DNA from: an uncultured Methylococcaceae bacterium | GTDB taxonomy: Bacteria; Pseudomonadota; Gammaproteobacteria; Methylococcales; Methylomonadaceae | DNA: 41,863 bases | Assembly: GCA_903934035.1 (NCBI GenBank) | Contig: CAIZMK010000201.1 | Location: 1 to 41,863 of the forward strand | Direction of reading: 5' to 3' | Shown: piece after piece, positions 25,758 through 34,100 of the stretch | How the letters are laid out: each line of letters begins with the position of its first letter | How positions within the stretch are numbered: position 1 is the stretch's first letter | The notes under the pieces: model-generated | What the model saw: only the letters and a program-made list of their open reading frames with translations | What the model was told of the DNA's origin: nothing | The model's database searches: none | Position numbers and translations under genes: made by a program

Positions 25758-26476
25758 TAGCCACGCTCCATAGAATAGTTCTCAAGTGCCAAGATGGTCT
25801 TAACCAATGTCGCATAATCTTCTGCGCCTGCAGACGTTGGTGCGTAGTCAAAAATGTTTTGGCCATAACCGGGTGATTCCGCTAGGCGGACGTTGTTGCG
25901 TATCACTTCAGCTAGCAAATTCTGTCCAAAGCGTTCAGTTAACCGCGCTCTGACCTCACGATGTACGACTAATCTGTCGTCATAACGGCATAACAACAAC
26001 CTTAGGCGCGACCAAGGAATATTTTCGATTTCCATGCGCTGCATTAAGCGACTGATGCCTTGCATGCTTAAGAACTCTGGTTCCATGGGTGTTAAAACCC
26101 AATCACAAAGCTGCATTAAACTTGCAACCTCAGGTGTCCACATGGGCGGTGCATCAATAATCACATAATCAGTTTGCGTTTTCAATGGTGTGTTTAATGG
26201 CCGTTGCAAGGGCGGATTGCAATCACCGGCAATTAATTGTAATTGTGCTGAAATAATTTCTGGTTGAAATTTCTGATTATCAGCCAACCAATGGCTAACA
26301 TTCCAAGGCAAGGTTTCAGCTCTCAAACCCATCGCCGCTGTTAAGTGGGTCTGCGGATCGAGATCAACTAAGGTAACGGTTTTGCCGCTGGCTTTTGCTA
26401 ATCCAGCACCTAAATTGAGTGCTGTAGTGGTTTTTCCTACGCCACCTTTTTGATTAAAAATTAAAATTTTCATCAT
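25757..26476 (-). CDS. ParA/MinD-family ATPase (PpfA-like)
   Basis: A 239-aa ATPase. The deviant Walker A is [14 protein letters not shown], followed by DLDPQTHLT and Walker B VIIDAPP. There is no N-terminal DNA-binding HTH and no ParB gene near it, so it is not a plasmid partition system. It is embedded between cheW (5-nt gap) and the soluble mcp (1-nt overlap). ParA-like PpfA of R. sphaeroides positions and segregates the cytoplasmic chemotaxis cluster by using the nucleoid as a scaffold; ParC does a related job for polar arrays in Vibrio. The same role is inferred here. Confidence 0.88.
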   Translation of the reverse strand: MMKILIFNQKGGVGKTTTALNLGAGLAKASGKTVTLVDLDPQTHLTAAMGLRAETLPWNVSHWLADNQKFQPEIISAQLQLIAGDCNPPLQRPLNTPLKTQTDYVIIDAPPMWTPEVASLMQLCDWVLTPMEPEFLSMQGISRLMQRMEIENIPWSRLRLLLCRYDDRLVVHREVRARLTERFGQNLLAEVIRNNVRLAESPGYGQNIFDYAPTSAGAEDYATLVKTILALENYSMERG

Positions 26477-26481
26477 TAAGC

Positions 26482-27033
26482 TTATCCAGCAATGACTGCT
26501 GATTCCAAGGCGCTATGTAATTCGATAGCTTGATTGGAAGCTAATTGTTCAATATCAAGAATAATGGCTACTTTGTTTTTTTGTTTACCAAAACCTCGTA
26601 TCACATTGTTTTCGTTGAAACGGCTAGGTAAATCAATGTTGCTTTCGGGAATCTCGATGACTTCTCGGACATAATCAACGACTAGACCAATCATGACATT
26701 ATCAATATCCAAGACGATTATCACGGTGCGTGGTGTATAAGTTTTAGCTGTCATACCAAAGCGCAAACGAATATCCATGATAGGAATGACTTTGCCACGA
26801 AGATTAATCACGCCTTTAATAAAGTTAGGCACATCCGGCACTTCCATGATGCGCTGCATTCCCACGACTTCTGTGACATAGCTAATGCCAATTCCGTATT
26901 CTTCACTAGCAACCCCAAAGGTTAAATACATATCCTCGATATTGTCTTCGTCATTAAACACCAAAGTGGTGCTTTCGTATTCTGAGTCATAATCTGGAAT
27001 ATCGCTAGTTGTCGTATCTGACATATCTGACAT
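26482..27033 (-). CDS. cheW: Chemotaxis coupling protein CheW
   Basis: A 183-aa protein when started at ATG 27033, preceded by AGAGG 5 nt upstream; the track start adds 20 residues that overlap cheB. The first ~35 residues are an acidic extension. The CheW SH3-like core follows: EEYGIGISYVTEVVGMQRIMEVPDVPNFIKGVINLRGKVIPIMDIRLRFG and GLVVDYVREVIEIP. It bridges the soluble receptor and the CheA P5 domains. cheB ends 10 nt upstream. Confidence 0.92.
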   Translation of the reverse strand: MSDMSDTTTSDIPDYDSEYESTTLVFNDEDNIEDMYLTFGVASEEYGIGISYVTEVVGMQRIMEVPDVPNFIKGVINLRGKVIPIMDIRLRFGMTAKTYTPRTVIIVLDIDNVMIGLVVDYVREVIEIPESNIDLPSRFNENNVIRGFGKQKNKVAIILDIEQLASNQAIELHSALESAVIAG

Positions 27034-27043
27034 ATCAACCTCT

Positions 27044-28126
27044 TTAATTATTACTAATGTTTGAATTAAGCGTGGGTCGGCGGACGAAGGCATTCATTAA
27101 CATTGCTGGGATTTGTTCCAGTGCTACCATGTTTTGGGCGCCGCCCAAATTATAAGCGACTTGTGGCATACCAAACACCACTGAGCTGGCTTCGTCTTGC
27201 ACAACGGTGCTGCCACCTGCACGAAATATAGCCAACATACCTTCAGCGCCATCTTTACCCATGCCAGTTAATATGGCAGCAGCGGCATTAAAACCAGCAG
27301 CTTTAGCGACTGATTGGAATAATACATCCACTGCTGGTCGGCTATAATTAACTGGTTCACCGTCGATCAAGGCGATTTTATATTGGCCACCAGAGCGTTC
27401 AATGATCATGTGTTGATTTCCACCCGGTGCTAAAAATACATGTCCTGGTAAAATTCGATCGCCATGTTCGGCTTCTTTGACTTGCATAGAACACAAGCCG
27501 TTGAGGCGTTCAGCGAAACTAGAGGTAAAGCCACCTGGCATGTGCTGCACAATGACGATGCCGGGCGCATTAGCTGGGAAAGCCGGCATTATTCGGGCTA
27601 AGGCTTCTACGCCACCGGTAGAGGTACCAATAGCAATAACTTTATCGGTAGTTTCGCCAATATTGGCAACGGGTTCTATGTCTCTGCGGCTTGAGTTACG
27701 CTTGAAATGATTGACATTAACTTTAGAAGCCGCTTTGACTCGCTGATTAATCTCTGTGAGTAATTTGGGTAGTTCATCGACCAAACCCAATTGTGGTTTA
27801 GAAATAACATCTACCGCACCAGATTCTAAGGCCTCTAAGGTAATGCGTTCACCTTCTTGAGTTAAAGAACTGATGATGACGGTTGGAATTGGCATGATAG
27901 GCATAAAGCGCTTAAGAAAGGTAATGCCATCCATGCGCGGCATTTCTACATCCAGAGTCATGACGTCAGGCTCAAGTTCAATCATTAAATCTCTAGCGAT
28001 ATACGGGTTTGCTGCCTCACCGATCACTTCAAGTTCAGGGTCTTTACGCATGCCGTCGGATAAGATTTTTCTTACTAAAGCAGAGTCATCGACAATCAGC
28101 ACGCGAATGGGTCTTTTGCTGATCAT
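27044..28126 (-). CDS. cheB: Chemotaxis response regulator protein-glutamate methylesterase CheB
   Basis: A 360-aa protein when started at ATG 28126, which overlaps the cheR stop (ATGA); the track uses a TTG 15 nt earlier. The receiver domain has VDDS and DVEMPRMDG; the C-terminal methylesterase has its triad in GTSTGG (Ser), QHMPGGF (His) and GMGKDG (Asp). It demethylates receptor glutamates and resets the soluble MCP. The receiver should take phosphate from the short CheA or from the Hpt protein. Confidence 0.95.
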   Translation of the reverse strand: MISKRPIRVLIVDDSALVRKILSDGMRKDPELEVIGEAANPYIARDLMIELEPDVMTLDVEMPRMDGITFLKRFMPIMPIPTVIISSLTQEGERITLEALESGAVDVISKPQLGLVDELPKLLTEINQRVKAASKVNVNHFKRNSSRRDIEPVANIGETTDKVIAIGTSTGGVEALARIMPAFPANAPGIVIVQHMPGGFTSSFAERLNGLCSMQVKEAEHGDRILPGHVFLAPGGNQHMIIERSGGQYKIALIDGEPVNYSRPAVDVLFQSVAKAAGFNAAAAILTGMGKDGAEGMLAIFRAGGSTVVQDEASSVVFGMPQVAYNLGGAQNMVALEQIPAMLMNAFVRRPTLNSNISNN

Positions 28127-28941
28127 GAAAAAGGTTTCCAATAAATGCCGTTATCAATAAGTTGCCAGCGTGATTCAAGGTCACGTAAAGAAACAGTGAC
28201 GCTAGTTAGCATCCAGCCACCGGGTTCTGTTACATCATAAATGGCTTCAATAATTTGTTTTTGCTGGGCTTTGTCAAAGTAATACAAGACATTACGACAA
28301 AATACGACATTAAAATTACGCTGAAAAGGGTAGGGGTGATTTTTTAAATTAAGACGGCGAAAGGTGCAAAGTTGACGAATTTCAGCTTTGACTTGATAGC
28401 GGTCATTTTCCAATTCATCAAAATAGATTGGAAGCAGGGTGGTCGGCATTTTATCGATATGCATCATGCCATAAACCGCTTTTTCAGCTTCGGCAATCAC
28501 TACCCCGCTAATATCGGTTCCTAAAATAGCTAAGTGGTGTTTTGCCCAACTTAATCCTCGTTTTTCAGCAGCAATCATGGCCAAGGTATAAGCTTCATCA
28601 CCCGAAGAAGCGGCGGCGCTCCAAATCCTTGCGCCTTCAACAGGCAAATTTGGAAGGATATGGTTTTGGAAATAATCCAGTACCTGAGGTTCGCGAAAAA
28701 AATAAGTATGGTTGGTCGACGCTGCATGGATAACGGCATTAAGTAATTCGTTATCAGCACCTAGCGCCAAACGATCAGCTAAGGTGCCAAGATCAGGAAT
28801 TTTGTATCGATCACAAACACTTTGCATACGATGAATGAGTAATTCGCGTTTTTTTTCGGGGAACACCATGCCGCAACGTTGTTGTAGCCAGTTACCTATG
28901 CGTCGAAATTCTAGGTCGTAAGGCAAAGATGCGGAGCTCAT
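28123..28941 (-). CDS. cheR: Chemotaxis protein methyltransferase CheR
   Basis: A 272-aa protein. The N-terminal helical domain is followed by TNHTYFFREPQVLDYF and the SAM-binding region IWSAAASSGDEAYTLAM, LGTDIS and NVVFCRNVLYYFD. The usual SAACSTGEEPYS motif is slightly altered (Ala for Cys, GDEA for GEEP), but the family is not in doubt. It methylates receptor glutamates. The gene overlaps cheA by 4 nt and cheB by 4 nt. No C-terminal TPR or pentapeptide-binding partner motif is seen. Confidence 0.95.
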   Translation of the reverse strand: MSSASLPYDLEFRRIGNWLQQRCGMVFPEKKRELLIHRMQSVCDRYKIPDLGTLADRLALGADNELLNAVIHAASTNHTYFFREPQVLDYFQNHILPNLPVEGARIWSAAASSGDEAYTLAMIAAEKRGLSWAKHHLAILGTDISGVVIAEAEKAVYGMMHIDKMPTTLLPIYFDELENDRYQVKAEIRQLCTFRRLNLKNHPYPFQRNFNVVFCRNVLYYFDKAQQKQIIEAIYDVTEPGGWMLTSVTVSLRDLESRWQLIDNGIYWKPFS

Positions 28942-30164
28942 AGTGCTTGCCCTGCTTTCAATTCTTCATGATCTAAAATGATAGCCACTTCACCGGTACC
29001 TAATAAGGCACAGCCATGACTAGCTCGAATATGTTCTAATTGACCTTGTAAAGGTTTCATAACCACTTGTTGTTGGTCATAAATCTCATCTACTGGCAAG
29101 CCGATCAAACCATTTGAGGTTTTGAATACGACGATGACTAAAGTCTCTAAAGGCGCTAATTGTTGGAAATCTTCACCATAAAAACGTTCCAGTCGACAAA
29201 TAGGTATCAATTCATCTTGAACTCGTATCATCTCTCCGCCGTTGTTTGCGGCTACAGAGCTAATTTGATGTTGCTCTGGACGAAACACCTTATCAACGAC
29301 ACTAATGGGTGTTGCATAAAGTCTAGTTCTGATGCGCATGACTAAGCTATCTAAAAAGGCCAGTGACAAGGGAATAGATAATTTGACCTGTGTGCCTAGT
29401 CCCGTTTGGCTATTAACGCTAATATGGCCGCGCAAACTTTTCATGGTGGCATTTAAAACATCCATGCCCACACCACGTCCTGATAAATTAGTTACGGTTT
29501 CGGCGGTTGAAAAGCCGGGTTGAAAGATAACTTGCCATAAACGCTGGTCGTCAGGTTCTTCAGCAACACCCATCAAACCACGTTCGCGAGCTCGGCTAAG
29601 GATTTTGTCGCGATGCAGACCTTTACCATCATCAGCAACAGTGATTTGAATGTCGCCGCCCAGTTGCACAGCGCTTAAGGTGATTTTGCCAGTTTCTGGT
29701 TTGCCTAAGGCAAGACGTTCGCTGGGAGATTCTAGACCATGATCGGCGGAGTTTCTTAGTACATGTACCAGTGGTTCATAGAGTCTATCGGCAACGACTT
29801 TGTCTATTTCGGTTTCTTCGCCTTCTAATACTAATTCTATTTTTTTGTTTGTTTGTCTTTCTAGTTCTCGAACCATACGGCGCATTCGACGAAAGACTTC
29901 TCCGATAGGTACTTGACGTAATTCAACGGCAGCATCTTGCATTTCGTTTAATAGCATTTGCAAGCGATGGGCTGAATTAGAAAAATCAGGTAGATCAAGA
30001 TCTTTTAAATCAGGGCAGTGAATAACTTCACCCACACCTAAGCTTAATTCGCCAACCAAATCCATCAGGCGATCGACTTTATCGATTTGAATTCTCAAAA
30101 AAGTGGCTTGATTATCGGAGGTCAGCGCTTCTGCTGTATTTGGGTTAATGTTTGAAGCACTCAT
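28938..30164 (-). CDS. cheA: Short CheA kinase lacking the Hpt domain (CheA4-like)
   Basis: A 408-aa protein, far shorter than the usual ~650 aa, because the P1 (Hpt) and P2 domains are missing. After 20 residues it enters the P3 dimerisation helices (IDKVDRLMDLVGELSLG). The P4 kinase is complete: N-box HVLRNSADHGLE (Asn138), VADDGKGL, and FQPGFSTAETVTNLSGRGVGMDVL. The C-terminal ~135 residues are the CheW-like P5 domain. With no histidine of its own to phosphorylate it must act in trans, most likely on His50 of the 1022-aa protein. It heads the cheA-cheR-cheB-cheW-parA-mcp operon. Confidence 0.93.
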   Translation of the reverse strand: MSASNINPNTAEALTSDNQATFLRIQIDKVDRLMDLVGELSLGVGEVIHCPDLKDLDLPDFSNSAHRLQMLLNEMQDAAVELRQVPIGEVFRRMRRMVRELERQTNKKIELVLEGEETEIDKVVADRLYEPLVHVLRNSADHGLESPSERLALGKPETGKITLSAVQLGGDIQITVADDGKGLHRDKILSRARERGLMGVAEEPDDQRLWQVIFQPGFSTAETVTNLSGRGVGMDVLNATMKSLRGHISVNSQTGLGTQVKLSIPLSLAFLDSLVMRIRTRLYATPISVVDKVFRPEQHQISSVAANNGGEMIRVQDELIPICRLERFYGEDFQQLAPLETLVIVVFKTSNGLIGLPVDEIYDQQQVVMKPLQGQLEHIRASHGCALLGTGEVAIILDHEELKAGQAL

Positions 30165-30549
30165 AGCGTAGTCTTAACAATTAAAGTAAAGTCCTTGTTC
30201 AAAATGTAAGTTTATGAGTACAGGATGCAGAATTTTGATTATAACGCTGGTAAAAAGATTTAATTGGACAATTAAAGCCGATAAATACCTTCTTTTCATT
30301 GCACTATTGTTGTTAACTTGAAGGTTGTTAAATTGTAGTCTGGAATAGGGTCATGTTTGCGTAGTGCGAAGTGGTGTTTCTTGCAATACGATCGGTGTGG
30401 CTGCCGGAAACGCTTGTTTTCGCATGCGCTTAAAAAAACCTTATTCCGGCCTACAGCTATCTGAGCATGTGAACGATAAAAGTACCGTAGAATTGTAGGG
30501 TGGTTAGAGCGACAGCGAAACCCATCCTACAGGTAAGTACATGTAAGAT
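30165..30549. other. Intergenic region with two repeat types
   Basis: 385 bp between the bphO stop and the cheA start, both on the minus strand. It contains a degenerate module B copy (30334-30456) and a short palindrome tgtagggtggtt...aacccatcctaca (30494-30531), of the same type as at 23301-23327. The promoter of the chemosensory operon should lie in 30180-30330; no clear boxes were identified. Confidence 0.55.
30334..30456. repeat. Degenerate module B palindromic repeat
   Basis: The right arm is good (gccggaaacgct...ccttattccggcctaca); the left arm is decayed (tgtagtctggaataggg). It is the fifth member of the family in this window. Confidence 0.65.
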
Positions 30550-31164
30550 TTATAGGATAATTGTTAAATACTCTTTAAGCATCAAGTTAAAATAGTTAAA
30601 GGTTTGATTTGCGCTATCAAGTGCTTGTGTACATTGCTCGGGTTGGTCTGATAAGGTTTCGATGAAGCTAATAAAATCTTGCCAGTTCTTTTGCGTTTCT
30701 TCTCCGTAGCCGTAAAAAAAACGTCCACCCTTTGTTTGATTTAAACCATGATGTTTTTCTAAGGATCGCGCTATAAGTTGAGCACCTAAAGTCGAGCCTT
30801 CAACGACATACAACACGCCAATCAATTGTCCGATGCTATTAATGACAGGATTTTTTAAACTAGGCGCTGCTTGCAATGGTGCGATATTTAAATAGCCTAA
30901 ATCTTGTTTAATTAAAGGCCACTTTAACCGGCTGTGATAATCAAAGTTAGCATCATACTGGGCTATAAAGTGAATAATTTGCTCTTCTAATACTTGATAA
31001 AGCCGGTCATAAGCTAATAACAATTTATAGTAATTTTCTATCGGATAATCTGCTTGCATCAGTCCGCTTAGCAAAGGATGATTATTGAGTTGTGTATGCT
31101 GATGATGAGTTGCCTCACGCAGTTTAGCTCTGAGACTTTCAGGCATAATAGGCTTTAACGACAT
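30550..31164 (-). CDS. bphO: Heme oxygenase (biliverdin-producing, BphO type)
   Basis: A 204-aa protein of the bacterial heme oxygenase family. The N-terminal helix LRAKLREATHHQHTQLNNHPLL carries the His-rich proximal ligand region, and the central IGQLIGVLYVVEGSTLGAQLIARSLEK holds the flexible glycine-bearing distal helix. It opens heme to biliverdin, the chromophore required by bacteriophytochromes. It starts 8 nt after the stop of the phytochrome gene, so the pair forms one operon that makes the photoreceptor together with its pigment. Confidence 0.92.
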   Translation of the reverse strand: MSLKPIMPESLRAKLREATHHQHTQLNNHPLLSGLMQADYPIENYYKLLLAYDRLYQVLEEQIIHFIAQYDANFDYHSRLKWPLIKQDLGYLNIAPLQAAPSLKNPVINSIGQLIGVLYVVEGSTLGAQLIARSLEKHHGLNQTKGGRFFYGYGEETQKNWQDFISFIETLSDQPEQCTQALDSANQTFNYFNLMLKEYLTIIL

Positions 31165-31172
31165 AAATATAA

Positions 31173-34100
31173 TTAGCCTCGTAAGCTAAGGTCGCGCCAA
31201 ACAACTTGTATAAATTCTTCGTTATTTAATTGGGTTTTAGTTAGCATGACTTCAACCAATAACTCAGAACCATCAAAGCGTAAATGCGTCCATTCAAAAC
31301 AATGATAACCATTTTGTTTGGCTATTTCGTTCATTGCTTTAGCTTTCTCATCTGATAGACATCCGTCAGGTTGTAAGGTAGGAGATACTTCACTAGGATG
31401 TTTGTTAATAAAGTTCTCTTTTGATGGGTAGCCCAATATCTTTAAGGTGGCTTCATTACATTCGATAAAACGATCATTTTTAATGATCATTATCGGATCG
31501 GTCATGCCTTCAAAAAGATGTTGATAATCAAAGATACTTGTAGTGGCTAAAGACCATGATGGATAAGGATTCCATTCTTTTATCCATGTAGCTAGCTGAG
31601 TAGCTGTCATAGGTTTTGCGATTGCAAATCCTTGTGCAAACTCACAACCTAGGCTTAATAATATTTCACCCTGCTCAACGGTTTCAACCCCTTCGGCAAT
31701 GACTTGTTTTTCCATGCCTAAGGTTAAATTAATGATGTTTTCCACTAATTTTAAGTTTTTGTCCGATTCGGTCATATCAACTATAAAGCTACGATCTATT
31801 TTTAGTGCTTTTATAGGTAATTCTTTTAGATAGGTTATGGAAGAGTAGCCTGTACCAAAATCATCTAAAGCAAAATCAATGCCCATTTCTTGGCATTCAC
31901 TAATAATCTTGGAGACAGTTAATCGATCATCGAGTGCGGTAGTTTCTAAAATTTCAAGTTCTAAGCTACCCGCTCTATAGTATGGTTGGCGCGAAATAGC
32001 GTTTTGTAATTTGTCAACAAAGTTTGTTTGGTATAACTGTCTAGGGTCGATATTAATACTAATGCTGGTTTCTATGCCTTGTTCATTCCATACACTGAGT
32101 TGTTTTAAGGCGCTATCAATAACCCAATTACCCAGTTCTATGCCTAAAGGATGATTTTGCACGATGGGTAAAAAGAGTGAGGGTCCTATTTGACCAGTGT
32201 CTTTATTCCAGCGGATTAAGGCCTCAAATCCCAAGACGTCACCGGAACGCATATTAACTTTGGGCTGGTACAGTAATTCAAATTCGCTTTGATCTAAGGC
32301 CTTTTTAATGGCATCAATAGCATTGTTACGAGTAATGATGGCTTGGTCTTGAGTGCTATCAAAGAAATGAAAGCAGTTTTTACCCTGATTTTTAGCGACA
32401 TACATGGCTTGATCGGCATGGCTTAAAAGAGTTTTAGCATCGGCATCTTCAGCGATGATGTCGTTAGGGTAGAGGCAGACACCAATACTGGCAGATACTT
32501 TTAAGGCTACGCCTTCTAATAAAATGTCAGAGTTACAAACTTTTAATAAGCTGATGATAGGCCCTTCATGGTCGTGTTTAGTTGTCAAACCATCTAATAT
32601 GACGACAAATTCATCGCCGCCTAAGCGTGCTAAGGTGTCACTATCACGAATGTTTAGTTTTATTTGATGACTGATAGCCACCAAAAACTTATCACCTATC
32701 GCATGACCATAATGATCATTGATAGCTTTAAAACCATCCAGATCAACAAATAATACTGCAAAAAAACCACCATAACGTTTAGTTCGACTGATGGCATTTT
32801 CTAGTCGATCGAGTAATAGCAATCGATTAGGTAAGCCGGTTAAATTGTCATAATAAGCAATTTTTTCATAATGTTGGCGCTTATTGATAATGTCGGTAAT
32901 ATCACTACCCACTGCTAAATAGCGCTGTGGCTTACCTCGACTATCAAATATTACAGAGATAGTCGTCATTATGGTTGATAAATTACCCGCTTTGGTGCGA
33001 TTAATGAATTCGCCCTGCCAAAAACTTTCGGTATTCAATTTTTGCCACATGTGGGCATAAAAGCTGGTGTCGTGCATACCTGATTTAAGTATACTGATAT
33101 TTTGTCCAACGACCTCATCTCGACTGTAGCCGGTTAATTCACAAAAGCGTTGATTACAATCTAAAACAATACGATTGAGATCGGTGCTATAGATAATCTC
33201 ATGGGCCACATTAAAAAAATCTAGAGCGGCTTTGGAGTTTCTAAGGTCGGTAATGTCAATGCAGGTTCCTACATAGCCAATGAATTCTCCCTCAGCAGAT
33301 TGTTGAGGAACATAATGTCCATCTAGCCAGCGATATTTACCATCGGCACGTTGTAAGCGAAACTCAATATGGAAGTGTTCTCGACGATCAAATAATCGAT
33401 TATAGTTACTCATAAAAGCATCACGATCTTGGGGATGTATGCCTTTAAGCCAACCAGCTCCTTGTTCGATAAAGTAACTTCGACCGGTGAATTTTAACCA
33501 ACTCTTGTTGAACCAAAAAAGATTTTTATGAACATCCGCTTGCCATATTAAGGCCGGAGTCACATCAGAGAGTTCCCGAAAACGTTTCTCAGATTCAACT
33601 AGGTTGTCTTTCATTAGCTTATGTTCGGAAATGTCTCGCTGAATACCGACATAGTGGCTTAATTGATTTTGCTTATCATAAATGGGTGAAATAGTGAGTT
33701 CATTCCAAAAGCTTGTACCATCCTTTCTATAGTTTAAAATTTCACCGATAAAAGATTGTTGTTCAGTTAATGAATCCCTGATTGCTTGAATATGATCTGG
33801 GTCGGTTTCTGGACCATGCAACATTTTGCAATTTTTGCCAAGTATTTCTTCCTGACTATAGCCTGTTAATTGTTCAAAGTCTCTATTCGCGAAGGTGATT
33901 CGTTTGAAGGGGTCTGTAATGATGATGCCTGTAGGTACGGCATTTAACAGCTCAATATGAGAGTGTTGAGTGTCATTGAGTAGATTTTCTAAATGTAAGC
34001 TATGTAGAAAAGTAGATAGTGATGCCTGGAAGAAATGAGCGAATTTTATCTTTTCTTTAGGCCAGGGTTTACACCGACCATGCGACGTTTCGGACCATGT

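Noticed and set aside
25757-26476. Plasmid or chromosome partition system
   Set aside because: No parB or parS-like repeats nearby and the gene is overlapped by chemosensory genes, so a role in array positioning fits better.
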